Below are positions 18,860-27,153 of a DNA stretch of 64,000 bases, piece after piece. A program made the position numbers and the translations under genes. The notes below the pieces were generated by a model, which searched no databases, was not told the origin of the DNA, and saw only the letters and a list, made by a program, of their open reading frames with translations. Position 1 is the first letter of the stretch. Each line of letters opens with the position of its first letter. Source of the DNA: Olivibacter sitiensis DSM 17696 (lineage in GTDB: Bacteria > Bacteroidota > Bacteroidia > Sphingobacteriales > Sphingobacteriaceae); the NCBI RefSeq assembly GCF_000427965.1, contig NZ_ATZA01000030.1, positions 1 through 64,000 of the forward strand, given 5' to 3'.

Positions 18860-20629
18860 TTATATAAAATCCCTACCAGCATACCATAATATGGCCACCG
18901 AAATTAAAAATAGCATAAAAAATGGCCATTTCGGTATCTGAACTTGCAGGTAAGCTATTTCTGACAAGCCATTGTCCTCCGAAGAGGCAGCTTCCTGGGC
19001 GAAATATTGATTGCTTTGTATCCTTGCATAATCTTTTGCCGCCTGCCAATCGGCATTTCCATACACGTAATAAGACAAATCACTATCGGTATGCCATCCC
19101 CCCTTGATGGGCCAGAACGCGTAAGAATGGCGCCTCGCTATCCAATTGTCACTGATGGGAGGATAATAATCGACAAATGAATGGACAGGTGCTCCCAACA
19201 CATCCATGTGCGTCCATTGGAAAAGGGAAGGAAAGGCCGCACTGTATACCGTAGCCTGATCTGCGTCTTGATGTCGCATGGCGCTATTGACCAACATAGA
19301 CCATAGTCGGGCATAGGACGCCTCGTCCCCTTTCAAACGCCATTGATGGGTATTTTGGATCGTCGTAGCCGTAACATGGCCCAGTCCGTATGGTCTTGTC
19401 GCCGCCATGATACGATTGCCATCGTACAGCAATCCCCTTTGCCTTTCGGAGTATCCCAATGTGATTTCCTCCTCAAAGGACAGTGGCGAAAACCGTTCGC
19501 CATCGGAAGTGACTAGCTGCACAGCACGCTCATTTACCTGTCCCTGTCCCCCTTTCCAGTCAAACAAACGTCCAAAAAAAGACGGTTTAGCAGCACTGTT
19601 CCCAAGGATCAACAGCCCCAGACCATCATTAATGGCTTTTTCTATAGCTTTAGTTTCCCTGCCCGATAACTGGGAAAGCTCGGCTTCATCGGCGACCAAC
19701 AGATCCAGTTTGCCGAAATCTAGTCTTTCCAAGTTATCCAGCTGACTGAGGGGATGGCCTGATGTATAAAAAGTGGAAAACTTGTCTTTACTGATTCTGC
19801 TGCGAGATGCCAAGGGATAACGGAGTTCCTGAAACCATGCACCCAAAAATTTGTGCTGAAAAGAAGGAGTAGACGACAATAACAACACATTAGACGACGG
19901 TGGAACAGTTATATGTATGGGCACTTTTTCGCTAAAGAGGGTATCTTTACCTGCCACCGCAATCAAATCAAGCACCACATTGCCCACGCTCTTCGGTTTC
20001 AAACGCAACAGCAATGGATTCAGCGTATCGGGAGAAACAGTGGTCGAGTCAACCACCATGGAAGCATCCTTCAGCGCTATCTTTACCGCCTGACTGCGCG
20101 GATTATGGTATTGCAACCAAAGCAATATTTCCTCTGATTCCCCTACATACCGCTGCCAGTGGGCAAAAACAAAACCTTCGGGTGTAGCGGGTTTATAATA
20201 GGTAATACCCTTATCTTTTAAGTGATGCAAACTACTTTCCGAAAGACCGTAACCATAGACTATCAGCTGCCGTCCGCTGTTCTTCTGCACGAAGTCTGAC
20301 CAATTTTTTGCCAAGGTAATGCGATGTATACGGGAAATAGCGCTATCAGTCGTAACGACATGCTGTCCCCTTTTTCTTTTTTCTATCGTATCCTTTGGCG
20401 TACCTTTCGTGAACACGTAACAAACCTCATTGCTTACGCTATCCGTCCTTGAAGAATACGATAAGGGAAGCAACCATCCTACAAGCGACAACAAGGCTAC
20501 TGCCGAGGCAACCCATCGCACAGCATAATGGAACTTATACGATCTTCTTTTCTCCATTATGAATAGGTAGATACCCAAGGCGATCACCATCACCACAAAT
20601 ATTACCGGCAAAACATGCTCATTCATCAT
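18860..20629 (-). CDS. membrane-anchored protein of the MoxR/Bat operon
   Basis: A 589-residue protein with two N-terminal helices (about 7-24 and 34-56), a long periplasmic region, and a C-terminal helix (WPFFMLFLISVAILWYAGR). The middle has a GATase-like stretch (LLVADEAELSQLSG... LGLLILGNSA), as often seen in large proteins of Bat-type operons. I do not recognise a named family. It is the last of five genes; its ATG overlaps the stop of the previous gene (ATGATG with TGA inside), which implies translational coupling. Confidence 0.75.
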   Translation of the reverse strand: MMNEHVLPVIFVVMVIALGIYLFIMEKRRSYKFHYAVRWVASAVALLSLVGWLLPLSYSSRTDSVSNEVCYVFTKGTPKDTIEKRKRGQHVVTTDSAISRIHRITLAKNWSDFVQKNSGRQLIVYGYGLSESSLHHLKDKGITYYKPATPEGFVFAHWQRYVGESEEILLWLQYHNPRSQAVKIALKDASMVVDSTTVSPDTLNPLLLRLKPKSVGNVVLDLIAVAGKDTLFSEKVPIHITVPPSSNVLLLSSTPSFQHKFLGAWFQELRYPLASRSRISKDKFSTFYTSGHPLSQLDNLERLDFGKLDLLVADEAELSQLSGRETKAIEKAINDGLGLLILGNSAAKPSFFGRLFDWKGGQGQVNERAVQLVTSDGERFSPLSFEEEITLGYSERQRGLLYDGNRIMAATRPYGLGHVTATTIQNTHQWRLKGDEASYARLWSMLVNSAMRHQDADQATVYSAAFPSLFQWTHMDVLGAPVHSFVDYYPPISDNWIARRHSYAFWPIKGGWHTDSDLSYYVYGNADWQAAKDYARIQSNQYFAQEAASSEDNGLSEIAYLQVQIPKWPFFMLFLISVAILWYAGRDFI

Positions 20630-22761
20630 GGTTGAATTTGCTTGAGATATTCATTGTATATATTGTCTGTTTTTCCTGTTGAGGACTGCACGGGTTTTGC
20701 CTGTACGGTCGGCAATAGACGGAATACAGCCTTTTCCAACACGTTTATTTCTGCCAGGCAATCTTTCCCGTTTTTCTCTTCTATCAATCTCACGGCCTGC
20801 AATGCAGGAAGATAATTTTTGGGGTCCTTAGCGGCAGGTTCCAAAAGATGGGCTTCGAGTTCTTTCCATCTTTTTTGCCCTTCAACCTGCATATTACGTT
20901 GCCCCTTAAGCGTCGAAAGCCAGGCTAATGTCTTTCTTATCTCCAGCTCCTTTTCCTTGTTTTCGTTCTTGCTCCGCTCCTCCTTCTTGTACTTGGGCGA
21001 TGTGATCTCTGACAAATCTCCACCCAAGCGCTTATCCAATTTCAGCGGAGTAGTTTTTGATGGCGTTTTGCCTACGTAGGCCCTCGAGCTCTGTTGCAGA
21101 TCCTTTAGCAAGCGCAATGCTTTGTAGGCATAGGGCAATGCTTCACTTGGCTTGAACGTTCTCAACCTCAACTCCGCATTCCACATTTCCGTCAATGTAG
21201 CTTTCAGCAAGGTCTTTTGCTCCGGCGTAAAGAAGGTAGCATCTTCGGCATTGTCATGGTGATGGGTCAATTGATCCATCAGCACATTGACATCCTCGGG
21301 CACTTCGTTTCCGTGATCGTGACCATCTCCCTCATGGTGTTCGTGCCCCCCACCAATATCGCTCTCGTTCTCCTCGCCCAAAAACTGCCCATAGCGCAAA
21401 CGAAGCAGCTTCTGGTCGACTCCCAGATTATTGCTCCGATTATTGGCTTCGCTCCTTTCAAGTTTGGGCATATCTGCCAACAGCTTTTCCGTGTCGATGA
21501 TGATCTGCCGCTGGCTCCTGAAATATTCCGGTACCAGATCTACTCCAGCGATCATGCCCGACATGCTCATCAACTCCGACGTATCCTGCCAGGCCACCAC
21601 ATATACATCCGATTTGCTTTCCTGGCCGGCATTGTCCCGTGCCGAGAAATAAAAATACAATTCGTCACCAGGTTGCATGCCCAGGGACTTAAGCTGGATA
21701 TCCTTGCCAATAGACATCGTCTTCTGTCCCTTGGCCATACTTGGCAGATCAAGCTCTTTTGTCTGGAAACGTACACTTTCTCCCTTACCGCTCGCCACTG
21801 TGGCCAATAACCGCACATCGCTGATAGCATAATCATCGCTGAGGCCTGCACGCACCGCTACATTTGTTGGGAAACCGGGATCAATGACCGTTCTTGGCTC
21901 AGGCTTTTCTACTGTAATAGCCACGGGCAAATCGGGAATGACTTCCATCATGTACATTGGGGATAGTTCGCCATCTATATTGATCTGATAGAAACCATTG
22001 GCCAGGGCACGGAAATCCATCTCCCACTCGTTGCTGCCTTTGCTAACCAATGGTAGTTCCTCCTTGCCATTCCAAATTATTTTCATGGTGTCAACCGCTG
22101 TATTGGCCGTCAATTGGATCTTGATGCTAGATCCCGCAGGCACCCTGAATGATAAATCAGATTGCTTGCTGAGAGGCAAGCCGGTATAAGCTGGCGGTAC
22201 GACGATAAGTTGGGAAGCAGCGATTCGCTTGGGCAAAGAGGGATTAGGCTGCGCTAATGAACTTCCTGTTGAAACAGAACTGTTTCCACTGTTCTTTTCA
22301 TGGACGTTAGCAAAAATGCCACATAATACATATAAGGCTATACTGCATACCAATAATGGGACGGAACGCTTCAAATATTCTTGCAGCGAATAATCGCGAT
22401 CGGAAAGTTCGGGGATACGCTTCTCGATGATGCTTAATTGAATATTTTGCAAAATGCCCAAGTTTTCGGCAGGCTGTAAGAAAAGTGATGCACTGTGCTC
22501 GAGCGCAGGAAAATTGGCATCCAGCAAATGTGCCATCTTTTCTTCGCTCATTTGCCAGCGTTTGAAAAAGGCGAGATAGCCGACAAAAAACATGCCTCCC
22601 AATAGCACGGGGATGAACCATCCTATGTCTAAGAACAACCGCATGCTTGCACCAATCAAAAAAGCTGCTGCCCAAGCATAGCAAGCTATCTGGATCAACC
22701 GATGGAACATCCATTTGTTCTTCCACCTGGAAATCCATTGTTTTCCATTTATGCCCTTCAT
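20626..22761 (-). CDS. DUF4175-like large membrane protein
   Basis: A 711-residue protein with N-terminal helices (about 20-60) and another near 130-150, then periplasmic beta domains (IVVPPAYTG, PEPRTVIDPGFPTNVAVRAGLSDDY split by a turn) and a helical C-terminal third. The layout is that of DUF4175-type proteins in MoxR/Bat operons. A short His/Asp/Glu-rich loop (GGGHEHHEGDGHDHGNE, then THHHDNAED) could bind metal. I chose ATG 22761 because GGAGG lies just upstream and it overlaps the previous stop (TCATGA). A longer frame from 22857 would only run over the preceding gene. Confidence 0.75.
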   Translation of the reverse strand: MKGINGKQWISRWKNKWMFHRLIQIACYAWAAAFLIGASMRLFLDIGWFIPVLLGGMFFVGYLAFFKRWQMSEEKMAHLLDANFPALEHSASLFLQPAENLGILQNIQLSIIEKRIPELSDRDYSLQEYLKRSVPLLVCSIALYVLCGIFANVHEKNSGNSSVSTGSSLAQPNPSLPKRIAASQLIVVPPAYTGLPLSKQSDLSFRVPAGSSIKIQLTANTAVDTMKIIWNGKEELPLVSKGSNEWEMDFRALANGFYQINIDGELSPMYMMEVIPDLPVAITVEKPEPRTVIDPGFPTNVAVRAGLSDDYAISDVRLLATVASGKGESVRFQTKELDLPSMAKGQKTMSIGKDIQLKSLGMQPGDELYFYFSARDNAGQESKSDVYVVAWQDTSELMSMSGMIAGVDLVPEYFRSQRQIIIDTEKLLADMPKLERSEANNRSNNLGVDQKLLRLRYGQFLGEENESDIGGGHEHHEGDGHDHGNEVPEDVNVLMDQLTHHHDNAEDATFFTPEQKTLLKATLTEMWNAELRLRTFKPSEALPYAYKALRLLKDLQQSSRAYVGKTPSKTTPLKLDKRLGGDLSEITSPKYKKEERSKNENKEKELEIRKTLAWLSTLKGQRNMQVEGQKRWKELEAHLLEPAAKDPKNYLPALQAVRLIEEKNGKDCLAEINVLEKAVFRLLPTVQAKPVQSSTGKTDNIYNEYLKQIQP

Positions 22762-24236
22762 GAAACATCCTCCTTCCCTTTCAATCGATAGCTCATTATC
22801 CTTTCCATTAGAAACAGCAATAATGCAAGCCAGATCAGTGGTGCCTGCATTTCCCAAGAACTAGACCGATCACCATCGCCTTTATGTATTTTCGTTCTTG
22901 GCAGTATAATATCTCCCCCGAAACTGCGCTTATCGTTCGAATCAGCGTACTCATCATTAGCAGCGGGTGGAAATAGCGCGTGTAATAGGATGGGCGACAG
23001 GTAGTCGACCATATCCCTTTTCCAAACCAAATCTGTCCACTGTGGGTTAAAGCGCGAATGGAACGTATAGAACATACGTCCTTGTTCTTGATACCTCGTG
23101 AGCACCGAGCGCCCAAAAGCATCCGTCCACAGGGATGCAGCGTCATCATTAGCCACTATCATCTTATAAAGAATGGGATCGACGGCATTGGATTGTTTGC
23201 CCGTTTGGAGCAGCCTGTTCTGCTCCTGTGTTTCTGCTTTGCCTTGGGCATACCGAAACACCGTTTTATAAGTCGAATCGGGCTTCACGCCATCCAAAGT
23301 GAGGTCAAACAAAAAATCGCACTTCGTCCCGGGACTATAATCGGAGACTTTGATGGGCAGCGAAGAGTGATGGGCAAAGGTCCGCAAAAATGCCTCTACG
23401 TAACGTTTGTCCGCCATGGCACTTTCAGCTGCAATCTGTATATGATAGGTTTGGGTATCTACCGCGATCCAGTTATCCTGATCTACATGTTTTACTTGCA
23501 GTATTCCCTTATCCACCTTGGTCATCAAGTCCTGTGTCGTGCCATCATCTACCAACGAGGTTTTCCACAATCGAGTCGATTTGTCCGTAGCCGATGATTG
23601 CAACAGTGCAATGCTATCGCCATCGGCTTTCCACGCATATCGTACCGAATAGGTTGCCGTACTATATCCTTGTGCTAAATCTTGCCAGCGCAAGTTGAAT
23701 GAGGCAGACGGTACATCTCCTTGCATCTGCGTCAAGAAAGGTCTGGCGAAAACAAAAACAGGAAAATCCGGATCGAGCTTTCCATTGAGCCTATGAATTA
23801 AGGAAAAAAGGTCATGACTTTTCAAAACGGAATCCTTATCCTTCTCTATTTGCCTGAAAGTACTATCGAAGGCCCTGAGCTGATAACCAGCTTTCACTAA
23901 AGAATCTATGGTGCTCCATTGCCATTCGTTTAAGCCCTCTTGGAAACCATTTCCCAAGAGCACCCATCCGGCACCGTAAGATTTAGCGCTATTTCCGACG
24001 AAGCGAGGTTGTGCCAAGGCCAAGGCCAGACAGAGGATCAATAGGCAACGCAGCAGAAACAGGGGCCAATTCTTGATCCTGAACTTTTTGATTTGCTGTT
24101 GCTTGCCCTTGCCTATAATATCCACGTTGCCCACCCGAAGAACACGCAGGCGCCTCCTGTTCCACAGGTGCACCAAAATAGGCACTATGATTCCAAACGC
24201 AGCAAATAAAGCCAGTGGATATAACAATTCCATCAC
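22758..24236 (-). CDS. BatA-domain membrane protein
   Basis: A 492-residue protein with the BatA N-terminal domain: helix LYPLALFAAFGIIVPILVHLW, then NRRRLRVLRVGNVDII and a second helix near 60-80. The central part is a degenerate von Willebrand-like region, and a final helix lies near residues 470-485 (APLIWLALLLFLMERIM). In Bacteroidota such proteins partner with MoxR and DUF58 proteins in envelope stress or complex assembly. It sits 7 bases after the DUF58 gene and overlaps the next gene by 4 bases. Confidence 0.82.
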   Translation of the reverse strand: MMELLYPLALFAAFGIIVPILVHLWNRRRLRVLRVGNVDIIGKGKQQQIKKFRIKNWPLFLLRCLLILCLALALAQPRFVGNSAKSYGAGWVLLGNGFQEGLNEWQWSTIDSLVKAGYQLRAFDSTFRQIEKDKDSVLKSHDLFSLIHRLNGKLDPDFPVFVFARPFLTQMQGDVPSASFNLRWQDLAQGYSTATYSVRYAWKADGDSIALLQSSATDKSTRLWKTSLVDDGTTQDLMTKVDKGILQVKHVDQDNWIAVDTQTYHIQIAAESAMADKRYVEAFLRTFAHHSSLPIKVSDYSPGTKCDFLFDLTLDGVKPDSTYKTVFRYAQGKAETQEQNRLLQTGKQSNAVDPILYKMIVANDDAASLWTDAFGRSVLTRYQEQGRMFYTFHSRFNPQWTDLVWKRDMVDYLSPILLHALFPPAANDEYADSNDKRSFGGDIILPRTKIHKGDGDRSSSWEMQAPLIWLALLLFLMERIMSYRLKGKEDVS

Positions 24237-24243
24237 AAGAATA

Positions 24244-25128
24244 TCAAATCAGTGTTCTTCTTTTCAAAAAATCCAATAATACCGTTTCCGGTCCTGTATT
24301 GGCATTCACCAAGCAATAGGAAATATTGCTTTTCAGCAAGCGCCCCTTTATACCATCCAGGTAGTCATCAAGCACTTGTCTTTGGCGGCTACTGCCATGC
24401 TGAATGAGCACCTGTTTGCCCGTTTCCAGATCTTCCAGGGCATCGAAGCCCTTAAACTGGAGTTGCAGTTCATTTTCGGCCATCAATTGCATCAGCACCA
24501 CTTCATTGCCCATGCCGGCCAGTAGCTTGAGCAAACGCATGATCTCATCATTATGCTCGTAAAAATCGGTCAGAAAAATCATCAAGCTTTTCGCCTTGGA
24601 TTGCCCTGCTTGTTTATAAGCAACAGCGCTTTCAAAATGTCCCTTGGCATCCATATGGGATAGGGCGTCATAAATCCGTTGCAACTGCTGGCCGTGCTGA
24701 TCGGGCTCTATCTGCCTAATACCTTGATCATTAATAAGCGAAAGCCCTACCCTGTCCCCTTGTCTATAGGACAAAAGTGCCAAACAAGCGGCTAGGTACC
24801 TTCCGTACTGCAGCTTGGTGTAGGAGCCGCAAGAATGGTTCATGGAGGCACTGGCATCTATCATGAGCTGTACGGATATGGTTCGGTCGGGCTCAGACTG
24901 CTTGATGTAATATTTTCCTGTCCTAGCAAAAATCTTCCAGTCCAGGCTTCTCAGGTCGTCACCTGGCAGGTAGTTTCTGTATTGGCTAAACTCGGCACCG
25001 TCTCCCTTGAGCCGGCTTTTGTTGATGCCGCTCATGAAACCATCTATGGTTGTCTTGGCCGCCAGCGAAAGATCTTTGATGGCCACCATGGTTTTCGGTT
25101 CCGGTATCACTGCATGCATAATGCTCAA
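24244..25128 (-). CDS. DUF58 domain protein
   Basis: A 294-residue cytoplasmic protein with the DUF58 signature GDGAEFSQYRNYLPGDDLRSLDWK split over residues 43-66, followed by a vWA-like fold with a MIDAS-type DASASM near residue 92. DUF58 proteins accompany MoxR AAA+ ATPases as substrate or adaptor in most genomes. The gene starts 8 bases after the MoxR stop and ends 7 bases before the BatA-like gene. ATG 25119 is an alternative start that removes three residues. Confidence 0.88.
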   Translation of the reverse strand: MSIMHAVIPEPKTMVAIKDLSLAAKTTIDGFMSGINKSRLKGDGAEFSQYRNYLPGDDLRSLDWKIFARTGKYYIKQSEPDRTISVQLMIDASASMNHSCGSYTKLQYGRYLAACLALLSYRQGDRVGLSLINDQGIRQIEPDQHGQQLQRIYDALSHMDAKGHFESAVAYKQAGQSKAKSLMIFLTDFYEHNDEIMRLLKLLAGMGNEVVLMQLMAENELQLQFKGFDALEDLETGKQVLIQHGSSRQRQVLDDYLDGIKGRLLKSNISYCLVNANTGPETVLLDFLKRRTLI

Positions 25129-25136
25129 TTTTCTAC

Positions 25137-26141
25137 TTATAGAAACCTTTTTTGCAAAATCTTTATCAATTCACCTGTTAGGTCGTCGGAAGTCACCTGC
25201 TCGGATGCTGCCTTGAAGTTCATGAGCACGCGGTGCCGCAGTGCCGGATAAGCCATAGAATGAATGTCCTCCGGTATTACGGCAAATCGGCCATGAAACA
25301 AGGCCCTGGCCTTGGCAGTCAATATCAGTGCCTGACCAGCCCTTGGCCCCGCGCCCCACTGTACCCATTCTTTCACGTAGTCCACATCGGTGGTGAGCGG
25401 CCTCGTAGCCCGGATGAATTCACTGACGTAAGCAATCAGTTGGTCACTGATTTCCACTTCCCTTACCAATTGCTGTAAGAGCAGAATGGCTTTGCCGTTG
25501 ATAATCGGTTCTATCTTGGTCTTCTTCGATCCCGTCGTGCTTTTCAGGATACGCACTTCTTCTTCCGAGGAGGGATACCCTATCTTGATGTAGAGCAAGA
25601 AACGATCGAGCTGCGCTTCCGGAAGTGGATAAGTGCCGGCTTGTTCAATGGGATTCTGCGTAGCCAAAATAAAAAAGGGCTTATCCAGTGGATAGGTCTT
25701 TCCGGCATAGGTGACCTCAAATTCCTGCATCGCTTCCAACAGGGCCGATTGGGTCTTGGGAGGCGTACGGTTGATCTCATCGGCCAAGATGAGATTGGCA
25801 AACAGCGGCCCCGGGATAAACTTGAAGAAACGCTTACCGCTGTCTTCGTCTTCTTCCAATATCTCCGTACCAATAATATCGGCAGGCATTAAATCTGGCG
25901 TAAACTGGATTCTTCTGAAGGGCAGGTCCATCGCCTGCGCCATTGTTCTCACTAACAATGTCTTGGCTAGGCCCGGAACACCTTCTAGCAGGCAGTGCCC
26001 TCCAGCCATCAAAGCGATGACGATTTGTTCGATGATTTCATCCTGACCAACAATGATTTTTTGTATTTCCGCCTTGAGTGTGGCAAGCCTGTTTACCAAA
26101 TCTTTGATTTCTATTTCTGAAATATTTACCGCTGTAGCCAT
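25137..26141 (-). CDS. MoxR-family AAA+ ATPase
   Basis: A 334-residue AAA+ ATPase: Walker A GVPGLAKT at 54-61, Walker B LILADE ending at 121-122, sensor 1 in FILATQNP and the MoxR lid domain (GAGPRAGQALILTAKARAL). MoxR proteins act as chaperones that load cofactors or remodel partners; in this context the partners are the DUF58 and BatA-like proteins that follow. First gene of a five-gene operon. The 331 bases upstream hold a palindromic repeat and separate it from the divergent DUF4159 gene. Confidence 0.92.
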   Translation of the reverse strand: MATAVNISEIEIKDLVNRLATLKAEIQKIIVGQDEIIEQIVIALMAGGHCLLEGVPGLAKTLLVRTMAQAMDLPFRRIQFTPDLMPADIIGTEILEEDEDSGKRFFKFIPGPLFANLILADEINRTPPKTQSALLEAMQEFEVTYAGKTYPLDKPFFILATQNPIEQAGTYPLPEAQLDRFLLYIKIGYPSSEEEVRILKSTTGSKKTKIEPIINGKAILLLQQLVREVEISDQLIAYVSEFIRATRPLTTDVDYVKEWVQWGAGPRAGQALILTAKARALFHGRFAVIPEDIHSMAYPALRHRVLMNFKAASEQVTSDDLTGELIKILQKRFL

Positions 26142-26192
26142 TTTTTCGTTGAATTGTTATTGTACACGACAACAATCTTTTTGCTCGTTTGT

Positions 26193-26292
26193 CGTCATTG
26201 CGAGGAGGTACGACGTGGCAATCTGACAAACAAAAAACGCAGATTGCCTGACTGCCGTCAGGCAGGCTTCATCATTCTTCTTCGCAATGACG
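26193..26292. repeat. palindromic intergenic repeat (GTCATTGCGAGG type)
   Basis: Outer arms CGTCATTGCGA (26193-26203) and TCGCAATGACG (26282-26292) are perfect inverted repeats. Inside lie GGCAATCTG / CAGATTGCC (26217-26225, 26240-26248) and GCCTGAC / GTCAGGC (26246-26252, 26257-26263). This is the widespread intergenic element beginning GTCATTGCGAGG, about 100 bases long, probably a MITE or REP-type sequence. The 180 bases after it hold only AT-rich sequence and the upstream region of the DUF4159 gene. Confidence 0.8.
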
Positions 26293-26472
26293 CGTTTTTA
26301 GATTGAACAATACATTTTGTCATGTACTAGATGGAGTTGTGAACTTTAATTTTTTTTGAAGATAGGAGCAATTATGCTAAAATAATAACCCTTTATTTAT
26401 TTTATCAAAAAAATTACACAGAAGTATTGAAAAAATACTCTTTTTTGCGTTGTTTGGTTCTAATTTAAAAAA

Positions 26473-27099
26473 ATGCCACAATCAAAGTTTACTTTTGCCC
26501 GACTGAAGTACCAATCCGGTGATTGGGATACCGATCAGCGGATGCCTTCCAATGTGCTCAATTCAATGATTGAATATACTACTATTCCAGTTTCGCTGGA
26601 AGAGCAGGTCGTCGACTTGGCAAGTGACGACCTTTTTAAATACCCCTTTTGCTATTTAAGTGGGCACAAGCTTGTCCAATTCAACCAAAAAGAAAGTGCC
26701 AATTTCAAGCAGTACGTACTAAACGGCGGCTTTGTATTTGTCGATGATTGCAATCATGATATAGACGGTCTGTTTGCCCAATCATTTGAAAAACAAATGG
26801 AACAGCTTTTTGGGCAACGTGCACTTGTGAAAATACCAAACGATCATCCACTTTATTCCTGCTTTTTCCGGTTCGAAGACGGCCCTCCTACCACTTCTTT
26901 TGAGTTGAACGGATGGGGAGACGATTTGGTGCACGATTACTTAAAGGAGATAAACATCGATGGCAGAATCGGCATACTGTACAGCAACAAGGATTATGGT
27001 TGCGAATGGGACTACGATTTCAGGAACAAGCGTTTTCTGGCAAAGGACAATACCAAATTTGCCATTAACATCATCACTTATGCCTTGGGGGTAGTATAG
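26473..27099 (+). CDS. DUF4159 protein
   Basis: A 208-residue protein matching the DUF4159 pattern: FTFARLKYQSGDWDTD at the start, then YLSGHKLVQF, GGFVFVDDCNHD and the closing GCEWDYDFRNKRFLAKDN with NIITYALG. The fold is related to GATase1/beta-galactosidase trimerisation domains. It has no signal peptide or membrane segment, so it should be cytoplasmic. DUF4159 genes regularly occur with MoxR-DUF58-Bat operons, and here it is divergent from that operon, separated by 331 bases. Confidence 0.82.
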   Translation: MPQSKFTFARLKYQSGDWDTDQRMPSNVLNSMIEYTTIPVSLEEQVVDLASDDLFKYPFCYLSGHKLVQFNQKESANFKQYVLNGGFVFVDDCNHDIDGLFAQSFEKQMEQLFGQRALVKIPNDHPLYSCFFRFEDGPPTTSFELNGWGDDLVHDYLKEINIDGRIGILYSNKDYGCEWDYDFRNKRFLAKDNTKFAINIITYALGVV

Positions 27100-27115
27100 A
27101 TACCTGGCTTAAATT

Positions 27116-27148
27116 ATGATGAGGATGCCTTTTGGACACCCTCATCAT
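27116..27148. terminator. hairpin between convergent genes
   Basis: ATGATGAGG (27116-27124) pairs perfectly with CCTCATCAT (27140-27148). It lies between the convergent DUF4159 and GapN-like genes. The T-tracts are weak on both sides, so termination is inferred from position. Confidence 0.45.
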
Positions 27149-27153
27149 CATGA

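Noticed and set aside
26423-26446. AT-rich hairpin plus T-run before the DUF4159 gene as a terminator
   Set aside because: Stem of six mostly A-T pairs, and the position suits a promoter region better.
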